Origin: Colivivens sp964452915
GTDB taxonomy: Bacteria; Bacteroidota; Bacteroidia; Bacteroidales; Bacteroidaceae
Length of the DNA stretch: 64,000 nucleotides
Assembly (NCBI GenBank): GCA_964452915.1
Contig: CAYVNW010000002.1
Coordinates: 62,001 to 126,000, forward strand
Reading direction: 5' to 3'
Shown: in pieces, positions 17,887 through 26,874 of the stretch
Layout: every line of letters starts with the position of its first letter
Position numbering within the stretch: position 1 is the first letter of the stretch
Position numbers and translations under genes: made by a program
The notes under the pieces: model-generated
What the model was told of the DNA's origin: nothing
The model's database searches: none
What the model saw: only the letters and a program-made list of their open reading frames with translations

Positions 17887-18437
17887 TTTCTTAACTCTGC
17901 TATAACGTCAGCTGTTATATCCTCGCCCAATGCGCCATTGACGTATGGATAAGCATTGTTATCCGTATTCAAGATGTAGGCATAGCTACGCTGCTTGCCA
18001 ATCTTTGCAAGGACATCCTTTAATTCTTTGTGAACAGGCTGCATCAATTCATCCTCGGCTTTTTCCAACAGTCGCTTTGCCTCCTCTTTGAAACTCAATC
18101 CTTGTTCCATCAGTTGCTGCAATTCTTTTTGCCGTTTTAGCAGTATGTTTTCCGGAAAAGACTTTTGTCCGTCCACATACTCAGCGAACTGGCGGCTGAA
18201 TTCCTTTTCTGATCTCGTCAATTCATCCTCGTATTTAGATTTCAGTTCCTGCAATTTTTTCATTGCCACATCATATGACGGTACAGATTTCAACGCTTCG
18301 TTATAGCTCAAATAACCAAAATGATTTATTGTCAGCACCTCCTCCGTCTCATTCACTTCTTGTGCGAGACACGTTCCCACTGTCAGAACAAACATTGACA
18401 GCAACACGTGGATTCTTAGTCTAAGCATCATATGCAT
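17883..18437 (-). CDS. OmpH/Skp-like periplasmic chaperone
   Basis: 184 residues. A signal peptide ending near TCLAQ (residue 26) is followed by a strand (HFGYLSYNEALKSVP) and a long charged coiled-coil (residues about 55-145), then YAYILNTDNNAYPYVNGALGEDIT, the typical C-terminal strand of Skp. Skp trimers hold unfolded outer-membrane proteins in the periplasm. Three ATG codons (18437, 18431, 18428) are possible starts; the first is given. It begins 2 nt after the deoC stop. Confidence 0.92.
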   Translation of the reverse strand: MHMMLRLRIHVLLSMFVLTVGTCLAQEVNETEEVLTINHFGYLSYNEALKSVPSYDVAMKKLQELKSKYEDELTRSEKEFSRQFAEYVDGQKSFPENILLKRQKELQQLMEQGLSFKEEAKRLLEKAEDELMQPVHKELKDVLAKIGKQRSYAYILNTDNNAYPYVNGALGEDITADVIAELRK

Positions 18438-18439
18438 TA

Positions 18440-19375
18440 TCAGAAAAATTTAATTGGTTCACCTACGATATCACTTAGAAGTTTGTTGGCACAACTGCTT
18501 GTTCCCAGCCTGAACATCTTGTTGTTGAGCCATTTCTCTCCGAGCACCTCTTTTACGATGGTGTAATAGATTAATGTGTCTTCAACAGTCTTCATGCCGC
18601 CGGCAGGTTTAAAACCTATCTGTATACCTGTCACGTCATAATATTCCTTGATAGCCTGACACATGACGTATGCAGCTTCCGGAGTGGCGGCCGGTTCCAA
18701 CTTTCCCGTTGAAGTCTTGATATAATCAGCACCGGCATACATGGCGAGTATTGATGCCTTCTTTATATTGCTTGCAGTCTTGAGACATCCGGTTTCAAGA
18801 ATTACCTTCATCTTGTGATCACCGCACACAGCCTTCAACTCAGCGATTTCATCGGCGACTGTTTCATAATCGCCTGCCAGGAATTTACCGACAGACTGGA
18901 CTATATCAATCTCAGTAGCGCCATCATGTAGGGCCAGCGATGTCTCAGCTATCTTTACCTCGATAAACGATTGCGAAGAAGGGAAGCATGCCGACACACA
19001 AGCGATCTCAATATCATCATTTTCAAGTGTATCGTGACAAATCGACGCAAAACAAGGATATACACAAACAGTGGCTACATGTCCAAGTTCCGGATACACA
19101 TCATCGAATTTATTAACACGTTCGATGAACTGCATGACACTGTCTTCACTGTCATCAGTTTTCAAGGTAGTAAGTTCCACGCTATTGAGCAAGAACGTCT
19201 TCACTTCCTTTGTATTGTTCTCGGCAAGATGTTTTGCAAGGAGGTTTTGCACTTCCTTTTTCACTTGTTCGTCATCCAATTCCAAATTATACTTTTTGAA
19301 AGCTTGCATAATCTTGCTTTCATTAACCTCATTGTGATGAGGCCGTCCGCCTGCATAATTTATTTCCATATTCAT
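18440..19375 (-). CDS. deoC: Deoxyribose-phosphate aldolase
   Basis: 311 residues. Splits 2-deoxyribose 5-phosphate into glyceraldehyde 3-phosphate and acetaldehyde. The Schiff-base lysine is Lys220 in YIKTSTGK, within the conserved barrel (VCVYPCFA, GATEIDIVQSVG, GFKPAGGMK). The protein is about 50-80 residues longer than the short bacterial form because of an N-terminal helical extension (residues 12-70), as in the longer class of DeoC. The ATG overlaps the dtd stop by 4 nt. Its place among repair and tRNA-quality genes suggests salvage of damaged nucleosides. Confidence 0.95.
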   Translation of the reverse strand: MNMEINYAGGRPHHNEVNESKIMQAFKKYNLELDDEQVKKEVQNLLAKHLAENNTKEVKTFLLNSVELTTLKTDDSEDSVMQFIERVNKFDDVYPELGHVATVCVYPCFASICHDTLENDDIEIACVSACFPSSQSFIEVKIAETSLALHDGATEIDIVQSVGKFLAGDYETVADEIAELKAVCGDHKMKVILETGCLKTASNIKKASILAMYAGADYIKTSTGKLEPAATPEAAYVMCQAIKEYYDVTGIQIGFKPAGGMKTVEDTLIYYTIVKEVLGEKWLNNKMFRLGTSSCANKLLSDIVGEPIKFF

Positions 19376-19824
19376 TCTTTATTTTTTGTATCCATACATA
19401 TTGTTACAGGTCCGTCGTTGACCAACGCCACTTTCATGTCGGCTCCGAATTCACCTGTACTGACTTTTTTCCCTAAGTGGTTTTCCATTTGCTTGCAGAA
19501 TTTCTCATACAACGGGATTGTGACTTCGTGGCTGCCTGCTCTCAGATAACTTGGACGGTTACCTTTTTTATATGATGCCCACAGGGTGAACTGGCTTACT
19601 ATCAGTATGTCTCCTCCCACATCACGGACAGAAAGGTTCATAACCCCCTTCTCGTCGTCGAATATACGCAGGTTGACAATCTTTTTGCACAGCCACTCAA
19701 TATCCTCGTCGGAATCACTGTTCTCACATCCGACAAGTATGAGATACCCTCTGCCTATGCGTGCTTTCTCTCTGCCTCCAATTGTGACAGATGCCTCACT
19801 TACCCTTTGTACTACAACTCTCAT
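19372..19824 (-). CDS. dtd: D-aminoacyl-tRNA deacylase
   Basis: 150 residues. Removes D-amino acids (and glycine mischarged on tRNA-Ala) from tRNA. The SQFTL motif (VSQFTLWASYKKGNRPS) and the second active-site motif, here VNDGPVTI instead of the common TNDGPVT, are visible. Overlaps uvrC upstream and deoC downstream by 4 nt each. Confidence 0.96.
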   Translation of the reverse strand: MRVVVQRVSEASVTIGGREKARIGRGYLILVGCENSDSDEDIEWLCKKIVNLRIFDDEKGVMNLSVRDVGGDILIVSQFTLWASYKKGNRPSYLRAGSHEVTIPLYEKFCKQMENHLGKKVSTGEFGADMKVALVNDGPVTICMDTKNKE

Positions 19825-21650
19825 TCTTCTAACTTTATGGCCTCTTTTATTAATTTTGCCTTCGATTTGCCTATTACACTCGCAATATCCTGTTCGTTCG
19901 ACTCACGAATACGCTTGACGCTCTTAAAATGTTTAAGCAACAAGTTTTTTGTCGCTTCACCAATTCCCTTGATATTATCGAGTTCAGAGGCTATCTGGTG
20001 CTTTGACCGCTTGTCACGATGAAACTGTATGGCAAACCTGTGTACTTCATCTTGTATACGGGTCAGAAACTGAAACAACGCACTCTTTACATCCACACCT
20101 ACGGTAACGATGAACCCATCTTGGTAAGTCTGCAACTCTGAAGTCCTGTGCCTGCCATCTTTTGCAAGTCCGGCAATAGGGATTTTGAGTTTTAACTCGT
20201 CTTCAATCACCCTGCGTATAACCTCCATTTGTCCCTTGCCTCCATCTGCGATAATCAAGTTCGGCAACTCGCCCCCCTCGTCAAGCATACGTTTGTAGCG
20301 TCGGTACACCACTTCTGCCATTGAAGCATAGTCATCAGGACCTACGACTGTCTTGATTATGTATTTACGATATTCTGACTTGGCAGGTTTTGCCTTTCTG
20401 AACACCACACAGCCGGCAACAGCGTCCGAGCCTTGGATGTTCGAGTTGTCGAAACACTCGATATGCAGTGGCAACCTGTCCAGTTTCAACTTCCCTTGCA
20501 ATTCCTTCAAGAGGTTGGTAGACCGTTGTTCCGGATTCAGTTTTTCCGCTTGTTTTGCCTTGTCAAACTTATATTGTCTGACATTGGCAAGCGACAAGTC
20601 AAGCAGATGTTTCTTGTCACCACGCTGTGGAACTGTCACAATAACATCTTTCAACTCCACTTCAATCGGGAACGGTACGATAATCTCCTTTGAGTCACTT
20701 TTATAACGTTGTCTCATTTCTACAATACCTAAAGCGAGAAGATCTCTCGGGTCTTCATCCATACGCTTTGCATATTCAAACGTGAATGCCTGGTTTATGC
20801 ATCCGTTCGTGACATGCAGATAGTTGATGAACGCAGATTTCTCATCATCAGCAATAGAAAACACATCGATGTTGTGGTCGTATTGAGCTATTACCTCACT
20901 CTTCTCGCAGAATTCGAGGGCGAGGTCGTACTTACGCTTCAGCTCTGCGGCTTCCTCGAACTTCATCTGATCCGACAGGACCGTCATCTGTTCAAGCAAC
21001 TTGTCGCACACAGTCCGTGTGTTACCTTTAAGGATTTCCTTCACCTCTGCCACATTCTCCATGTAGTCTTCCCTGCTTTGCAGTCCCACACACGGAGCCT
21101 TGCAGTTTTTTATATGATATTCCAGGCATGCTTTATACTTCTTCTCAGCAATCTGCTGGCTTGTCATGCTGAACTTGCAACGTCTTAGTGGATAAATACG
21201 GTTAATGAGCTCAAGCATATTGTTTAGAGTGCCCGGATGGCTGAACGGACCGTAATATGTCCCAAACTTTGGGATTATCCTTCTTGTCTTGAATACACGT
21301 GGAAACTCCTCATTGGTGACGCACACAGAAGGATACGTCTTGTCGTCCTTCAGTAAGATATTATAGCGTGGTTTGTACTTTTTTATGAGGTTGTTCTCTA
21401 ATAGCAGGGCATCCTCATCAGTCGGCACAACCACATACTTAATGTCTTGTATCTTACTGACCAATATCTGTGTTTTCCTGGAATTAACGGTTTTGAGAAA
21501 ATACGAACTGACACGCCGTTTAAGGTTCTTTGCCTTACCGACATAAATTATTGTATCGGTGTCGTCAAGATACTGATAGCACCCGGGCTCTTCAGGCAGA
21601 GCCGATACAATAACCTTCAACCGCGCGAGCCGTTCGTCGTCCTTTCTCAT
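19821..21650 (-). CDS. uvrC: Excinuclease ABC subunit C
   Basis: 609 residues from the ATG at 21650, one base after the apt stop; an in-frame GTG at 21659 would overlap apt. UvrC makes both incisions in nucleotide excision repair. An N-terminal GIY-YIG nuclease (IIYVGKAKNLKRRVSSYF, residues about 34-51), a UVR motif (LSDQMKFEEAAELKRKYD), the RNase H-like C-terminal nuclease (IECFDNSNIQGSDAVAGCVV, IIADGGKGQMEV) and helix-hairpin-helix repeats (IKGIGEATKNLLLKHF) appear in normal order. Confidence 0.97.
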   Translation of the reverse strand: MRKDDERLARLKVIVSALPEEPGCYQYLDDTDTIIYVGKAKNLKRRVSSYFLKTVNSRKTQILVSKIQDIKYVVVPTDEDALLLENNLIKKYKPRYNILLKDDKTYPSVCVTNEEFPRVFKTRRIIPKFGTYYGPFSHPGTLNNMLELINRIYPLRRCKFSMTSQQIAEKKYKACLEYHIKNCKAPCVGLQSREDYMENVAEVKEILKGNTRTVCDKLLEQMTVLSDQMKFEEAAELKRKYDLALEFCEKSEVIAQYDHNIDVFSIADDEKSAFINYLHVTNGCINQAFTFEYAKRMDEDPRDLLALGIVEMRQRYKSDSKEIIVPFPIEVELKDVIVTVPQRGDKKHLLDLSLANVRQYKFDKAKQAEKLNPEQRSTNLLKELQGKLKLDRLPLHIECFDNSNIQGSDAVAGCVVFRKAKPAKSEYRKYIIKTVVGPDDYASMAEVVYRRYKRMLDEGGELPNLIIADGGKGQMEVIRRVIEDELKLKIPIAGLAKDGRHRTSELQTYQDGFIVTVGVDVKSALFQFLTRIQDEVHRFAIQFHRDKRSKHQIASELDNIKGIGEATKNLLLKHFKSVKRIRESNEQDIASVIGKSKAKLIKEAIKLEE

Positions 21651-21651
21651 C

Positions 21652-22182
21652 TTATACACTCAGCAGAGTAGTTATCTCAATATCATTTCCGAGGAATTCG
21701 CGTCCTCTCAGTCCTTCGTCTCTGATCTCAATAATGAAATTCATATAGCATTTCTTGGGGTGGAATTTTTTCACCAAGTCCCATGCTGCCTTAATTGTTC
21801 CGCCTGTAGCAAGCAGATCATCGTGAAGGAGTACAACATCGTCTTCCGTTATGGCATCCTTGTGAATTTCAATTGTATCGGTTCCGTATTCTTTAGAATA
21901 GGTTTGGCTGATGGTTTCAGCCGGTAACTTGCCCGGTTTACGGCAGAGAGCAAGTCCGGCGTTAAGTTTGCGGGCAAGAATTGCACCCATCACAAATCCG
22001 CGCGATTCGATGCCTACCACCTTTGTAATACCCTTGTCCTTATAGAGCTCATACATTTCCTCTTCCATAATTTCAAGACATTTGGCATCTTTGAAAATTG
22101 TGGTCACATCACGAAACATCACTCCCTTCTGTGGAAAGTCGGGGATCACCCGCAAGTGGTCCATCAAATATTGATTGTTCAT
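21652..22182 (-). CDS. apt: Adenine phosphoribosyltransferase
   Basis: 176 residues. Converts adenine and PRPP to AMP. The PRPP loop is VVLLHDDLLATGGT (residues about 115-128), preceded by GIESRGFVMGA and KPGKLP. The start follows a 72-nt gap from mnmG without its own -7 box, so it is probably co-transcribed with mnmG; uvrC follows after one base. Confidence 0.97.
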   Translation of the reverse strand: MNNQYLMDHLRVIPDFPQKGVMFRDVTTIFKDAKCLEIMEEEMYELYKDKGITKVVGIESRGFVMGAILARKLNAGLALCRKPGKLPAETISQTYSKEYGTDTIEIHKDAITEDDVVLLHDDLLATGGTIKAAWDLVKKFHPKKCYMNFIIEIRDEGLRGREFLGNDIEITTLLSV

Positions 22183-22254
22183 CGTAGTATCGTTTTTATA
22201 TTTTTGTATTATCTCTTTTTTATACTATACATTGAACAGCATGGCACTTATCTG

Positions 22255-24126
22255 CTATCTGCCCATGAGCACAAGCAACACGTTGATGTCACTTGGTGAA
22301 ACTCCGGGAATCCGGCTTGCTTGAGCCAAGGTAACAGGATTGATCTTTGACAACTTTTGCCTTGCTTCGATTGAAATTTGATTCATGTTCATGTAATCGA
22401 ACTTACCTTGGATCTTGATATTCTCAAGCCTTAGCATCTTTTCTGCCACCTGGTTCTCACGGTCTATGTAGCCTTTGTACTTTATTTTTATCTCGGCTGC
22501 CTCTATTATTTCCTCTTTACGGTCGGTGATTTTGTCAAGTTCGCTCTTGAACGCTTTTATATGTGGGGCGATGTTCTTGACAGTCACATTTGGCCGGCCG
22601 AGCAAGTCGATCAATTTGCACCCACGTTCGAGCGGTGTAATTCCAATCTCTTCGAGTGCATGGTTGATGAGCGCCGGTTTTATTGAAAAATTACGGGCAA
22701 ACTCAATTATGCCATTGATTGCACTACGCTTCTCCACCATTCGTGTGTACCTCTCCGTGCTTGCCAGTCCTAACTGATACGCTCTTTCCGTAAGTCGCAT
22801 GTCTGCATCATCCTGGCGTAAGAGTATGCGATATTCGGCTCTTGACGTGAACATGCGGTAAGGCTCATCCACACCCTTCGTCACGAGATCGTCAATCAGC
22901 ACACCTATATATGCTTCATTGCGTTTCAACGTGAACGGGTTTCCTCCCGCACAGTTGACAGCTGCATTGATACCAGCCATCAGCCCTTGTCCCGCCGCTT
23001 CCTCATAACCGGTAGTTCCATTCACTTGTCCGGCAAGGAACAGGTTCTTGACAACTTTTGACTCAAGTGTATGCGTCAGTTGAGTCGGATCGAAATAGTC
23101 GTATTCAATTGCATAACCCGGGCGGTAGACCACCAGGTTTCTTAAAGCCGGTATTCGCTTCAGTGCCTCAATCTGTATATCCATTGGCAGCGACGAGGAA
23201 AATCCGTTAAGATACATCTCGTTAGTGGTTTCTCCCTCCGGTTCAAGAAACAATTGGTGCTCGTCTTTATCGGGAAAGGTGTGTAGCTTGGTCTCTATGC
23301 TTGGACAGTAACGTGGCCCGATACTCTTTATCTGCCCGTTGTAGAGAGGTGAGTCGGCAAGTCCCGACCTAAGTATTTCATGTACTTGTGGATTTGTTTT
23401 GAACATCCAGCAAGGCAATTGTTTAAGGATCCTATGTTCGCTCATGAAAGAGAACTGGTGGAACGTGGTATCCCCCTCTTGAATCTCTGTTTGTGAAAAG
23501 TCAACACTCCGTTTATCGATACGCACGGGTGTGCCAGTCTTCATTCTTCCCTGTGTGATTCCGTTCCTGACAATCGATTCGGTCAGTCCGTCAACAGCCG
23601 GTTCGGCGATTCTTCCGCCGGGTATCTGCTTACGGCCCATGTGCATCAATCCATTGAGAAACGTGCCGGCGGTAATGATAACGCATTTGGCATGGAATTC
23701 GGCACCCCATATAGTTCTTACCCCACGCACTTCCCCGTCTTGGGTAAGCAACTCACACACTTGATCTTGCCAAATGTTCAGATTTGGAGTGTTCTCCAAT
23801 ATTTCACGCCATGTCCAAATATACTTCGCACGGTCGCATTGAGCCCGTGGACTCCACACGGCAGGACCCTTCGACAGGTTGAGCATACGGAACTGTATGG
23901 AACACCTGTCGGTCACAATGCCCATCATTCCTCCGAGGGCATCAATCTCACGCACGATCTGTCCCTTTGCAATTCCGCCTACAGCGGGATTGCACGACAT
24001 TTGGGCAATCTTGTTCATATCCATAGTGACAAGACAAGTGCTTGCTCCAAGCCGTGCCGCAGCCGATGCCGCCTCACATCCGGCATGACCGGCACCAACC
24101 ACAACTACATCGTAATTGAAAACCAT
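22255..24126 (-). CDS. mnmG: tRNA uridine-5-carboxymethylaminomethyl modification enzyme MnmG
   Basis: 623 residues. FAD enzyme that works with MnmE to modify the wobble uridine U34 of several tRNAs. The FAD motif GAGHAGCEAA (residues 11-20), the signatures SCNPAVGGIAKG and GLMAGINAA, and the C-terminal helical domain are all present. It is the first gene of the leftward operon and has a consensus promoter at 24156-24186. Confidence 0.98.
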   Translation of the reverse strand: MVFNYDVVVVGAGHAGCEAASAAARLGASTCLVTMDMNKIAQMSCNPAVGGIAKGQIVREIDALGGMMGIVTDRCSIQFRMLNLSKGPAVWSPRAQCDRAKYIWTWREILENTPNLNIWQDQVCELLTQDGEVRGVRTIWGAEFHAKCVIITAGTFLNGLMHMGRKQIPGGRIAEPAVDGLTESIVRNGITQGRMKTGTPVRIDKRSVDFSQTEIQEGDTTFHQFSFMSEHRILKQLPCWMFKTNPQVHEILRSGLADSPLYNGQIKSIGPRYCPSIETKLHTFPDKDEHQLFLEPEGETTNEMYLNGFSSSLPMDIQIEALKRIPALRNLVVYRPGYAIEYDYFDPTQLTHTLESKVVKNLFLAGQVNGTTGYEEAAGQGLMAGINAAVNCAGGNPFTLKRNEAYIGVLIDDLVTKGVDEPYRMFTSRAEYRILLRQDDADMRLTERAYQLGLASTERYTRMVEKRSAINGIIEFARNFSIKPALINHALEEIGITPLERGCKLIDLLGRPNVTVKNIAPHIKAFKSELDKITDRKEEIIEAAEIKIKYKGYIDRENQVAEKMLRLENIKIQGKFDYMNMNQISIEARQKLSKINPVTLAQASRIPGVSPSDINVLLVLMGR

Positions 24127-24155
24127 ATTCCCTTACCGATGGTATCTATTCACAT

Positions 24156-24186
24156 GCAAAGGTAATAAATTATTAGCAACCAACAA
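24156..24186 (-). promoter_or_regulatory. Promoter of the mnmG operon
   Basis: On the minus strand TTG (24186-24184), 19 nt, TACCTTTGC (24164-24156). It probably drives eight genes down to the CPBP gene at 16.3 kb, since no further -7 box was seen between them. Confidence 0.75.
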
Positions 24187-24266
24187 GTGACAACCCCGTT
24201 TTTATTATTTTTCCTCACCTTATTAATTAAGTAACGATACAAGAACGGCTGTTGTCCACAAACTCT

Positions 24267-24338
24267 TTATATGGAATGACTAAATGAAAGCGTGTTTTTT
24301 ACAACTCCATATAACTCTAAGGTTATTGTCAGACCTTA
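24267..24338 (+). promoter_or_regulatory. Inverted repeats upstream of the glycyl radical operon
   Basis: In the 318-nt gap between mnmG and the glycyl radical gene, TTATATGGA (24267-24275) pairs with TCCATATAA (24306-24314), and TAAGGT (24318-24323) with ACCTTA (24333-24338). They lie 48-140 nt upstream of the TTG-19-TAACTTTG promoter, a position suited to an activator or repressor. No bound regulator can be named. Confidence 0.35.
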
Positions 24339-24385
24339 CAAACCACTGATTTTGGAGCCTACAAAAAAATAAATCATAAATTTCT

Positions 24386-24416
24386 TTGTGCATAAAAAAA
24401 GTTGCAATAACTTTGT
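24386..24416 (+). promoter_or_regulatory. Promoter of the glycyl radical enzyme operon, decides its start
   Basis: TTG (24386-24388), 19 nt, TAACTTTG (24408-24415): exact elements and spacing. An in-frame GTG at 24388 overlaps this promoter and therefore cannot be the start; the first usable ATG is 24445. Confidence 0.75.
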
Positions 24417-24444
24417 CCTCAATAATCAAGTAAAAACAGTTGAT

Positions 24445-26844
24445 ATGAATTTCCCATTAAAGAATCCACAGAATGATGGTGGCATGAACGAACGTATCAA
24501 GCGTCTTCACAAACAAAGTTTGGAGACTCCGGCGACGTTGACTATTGAACGGGCTCTTATAGAGACCGAATTCTATAAAGAGAATGAAGGCAAATGGCCT
24601 ATTGCCGTGTTGCGTGCGAAGAATTTCTATGAACTATGCAAGAAAAAGACAATCTACATTGGCGATGATGAACTGATAGTGGGTGAGCGCGGGCCGAAAC
24701 CAAAGGCAGTACCTACTTTCCCTGAACTTACTTGTCACTCTGTACAAGACTTGCATGTGCTTGACACCCGTGAACTCCAACCTTATCATATAAGTCAGGA
24801 GGATATTGATACTTACGAAAAGGTGGTGATCCCTTATTGGAAAGGCAAGACCCAGCGTGAGCGTATTTTCAATCATGTAAGCAAGGAATGGAACGAAGCA
24901 TATAGAGCCGGCATCTTTACTGAGTTCATGGAACAGCGTGCAGCCGGTCATACTGCGATGGACGGCAAGATGTACCGTACCGGACTGCTCGATGTAAAGG
25001 AAAGAATTGAGAAGGAAATCAGTGAACTCGATTATATCAATGATCCTGAGGCTACAGACAAGCAGCAGGAACTCGAAGCTATGGCGATATCATGTGATGC
25101 GGCTATCTTGTTCGCTGAACGCCATGCACAACTTGCTGAACAGATGGCAGCAAAGTGTACTGACCCTCAGCGCAAGGCCGAACTGGAGAAAATAGCGGAT
25201 GTTTGCCATTGGGTACCTGCACATGCTCCACGCGACCTTTGGGAGGCAATACAGATGTACTGGTTCGTTCATCTTGGCACTGTCACCGAATTGAACGGAT
25301 GGGACAGCATGAACCCTGGACACATTGACCAGCACCTGTTCCCGTTCTACCAAAAAGGACTTGAAGACGGCACACTCACCCGCGACAAGGCAAAAGAGCT
25401 CATCAGCTGTCTTTGGATCAAGTTCAACAACCAACCGGCCCCTCCTAAGGTAGGTATTACGGCTCTTGAGTCGGGTACATACAATGATTTTACTAATATA
25501 AACATCGGTGGAATCACACGTGACGGTAAGGACGGCTCAAATGAGGTGTCATATATCATACTTGAGGTTCAAGAGGAATTGCACGAGTTGCAGCCAGGGC
25601 TCTCAATACATATCAGCAAGGTCACTCCTGACAAGTTCCTGCTTGCCGGATGCAAGCTGATCCGTCAAGGGTTCGGCTATCCGTCGGTATTCAACCCGGA
25701 TGTCTATACACAGGAGTTGATGAATCAGGGAAAGTCACGCGAGGATGCCAACGAGGGCGGGTGTTCCGGTTGTATTGAGGTCGGTGCGTTCGGAAAGGAA
25801 GCATACCTGCTCACAGGATACCTTAACACACCGAAGATACTTGAGGTGACATTGAATAACGGTGTCGATCCAATGACCGGTAAGAAAATAGGTCTTGAGA
25901 CCGGTGACCCTCGCAACTTCACCTCGTTCGAGGAACTCTATGAGGCTTGGCACAAGCAGATGATTTATTTCGTCAACCTGAAACTGTCCGTCAACAACTA
26001 CATCGAGCGTATGTTCTCTCTGTATGCACCTGCTACATTCCTTAGCCTCTTTATCGACGACTGTGTTAAAAACGGCAAGGACTACTACAGCGGTGGCGCA
26101 CGTTACAACACATCGTACATACAATGCACCGGATTGGGAACTATCACCGACTGCTTCACCACATTCAAGAAGCATGTGTTTGAAGACAAGCGTTTCACAA
26201 TGGATGAGTTGCTGAAGGTGGTTGCGGAGAACTTTGAGGGCGACGAGAAGATACGCCAGTATATTATGAACCACACTCCGTTCTTCGGCAACGACGATGA
26301 TTATGCCGACTCGATTGCAGTCCGTGTATACAACGACTTACTGAAGGCTATTGTAGGATATCCTAACACACGTGGAGGCAAGACTCAACTCAACATGCTC
26401 AGCACCACTTGCCACAATTACTTCGGTAGTGTCTGCGGTGCGTCGGTCAACGGACGTCTTGCTCATTTCGCAATTTCCGACGGTACTTCTCCTGCTCATG
26501 GAGCCGACAAGCAAGGACCTACATCGGTCATCAAATCGCTTGGAAAGCTCGATCAGACTAAGAGCGGTGGAACATTGCTCAATGTGCGCTTCGTACCAAA
26601 CCTGCTCAAACGCGACGAAGACTTGAAGAAGCTCGCAAGCCTCATCCGTACTTATTTTGCCCTTGGAGGACACCATATACAGTTTAATATAGTTGATACA
26701 GACACTTTGTATGATGCACAGAAACATCCTGACAACTATAAAGACCTACTTGTGCGTGTGGCAGGCTACAGCGACTATTTCAATGATATGACTGAACAAC
26801 TTCAGAACGAAATCATCGCACGTACTGAAAACGAGGAGTTCTGA
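24445..26844 (+). CDS. hypD: Glycyl radical enzyme, trans-4-hydroxy-L-proline dehydratase (HypD)-like
   Basis: 799 residues. The glycyl radical loop is RVAGYSD with Gly774, 25 residues from the end, and the active-site loop is GGCSGCIEVG with Cys443 and Glu445, matching the C-x-E pair of GRE dehydratases. From memory the whole sequence resembles clostridial HypD (ELIVGE, FTEFMEQRAAGHT, FNNQPAPPKVGIT, FGKEAYLLTGYLN, KILEVTLNNG). HypD dehydrates trans-4-hydroxy-L-proline to pyrroline-5-carboxylate, allowing collagen- or plant-derived hydroxyproline to be used anaerobically. No proC reductase lies beside it. A related dehydratase with another substrate is possible; Cys440, three residues before the catalytic cysteine, replaces a threonine I recall in clostridial HypD. 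The activase gene follows after 30 nt. Confidence 0.82.
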   Translation: MNFPLKNPQNDGGMNERIKRLHKQSLETPATLTIERALIETEFYKENEGKWPIAVLRAKNFYELCKKKTIYIGDDELIVGERGPKPKAVPTFPELTCHSVQDLHVLDTRELQPYHISQEDIDTYEKVVIPYWKGKTQRERIFNHVSKEWNEAYRAGIFTEFMEQRAAGHTAMDGKMYRTGLLDVKERIEKEISELDYINDPEATDKQQELEAMAISCDAAILFAERHAQLAEQMAAKCTDPQRKAELEKIADVCHWVPAHAPRDLWEAIQMYWFVHLGTVTELNGWDSMNPGHIDQHLFPFYQKGLEDGTLTRDKAKELISCLWIKFNNQPAPPKVGITALESGTYNDFTNINIGGITRDGKDGSNEVSYIILEVQEELHELQPGLSIHISKVTPDKFLLAGCKLIRQGFGYPSVFNPDVYTQELMNQGKSREDANEGGCSGCIEVGAFGKEAYLLTGYLNTPKILEVTLNNGVDPMTGKKIGLETGDPRNFTSFEELYEAWHKQMIYFVNLKLSVNNYIERMFSLYAPATFLSLFIDDCVKNGKDYYSGGARYNTSYIQCTGLGTITDCFTTFKKHVFEDKRFTMDELLKVVAENFEGDEKIRQYIMNHTPFFGNDDDYADSIAVRVYNDLLKAIVGYPNTRGGKTQLNMLSTTCHNYFGSVCGASVNGRLAHFAISDGTSPAHGADKQGPTSVIKSLGKLDQTKSGGTLLNVRFVPNLLKRDEDLKKLASLIRTYFALGGHHIQFNIVDTDTLYDAQKHPDNYKDLLVRVAGYSDYFNDMTEQLQNEIIARTENEEF

Positions 26845-26874
26845 TATTTTACAACGTGAGAACTGTAATCTGTA

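Noticed and set aside
24388..24444. GTG start for a longer glycyl radical enzyme
   Set aside because: The GTG overlaps the -33 TTG and the extension runs through the -7 box of a perfect promoter, so this part is not transcribed.
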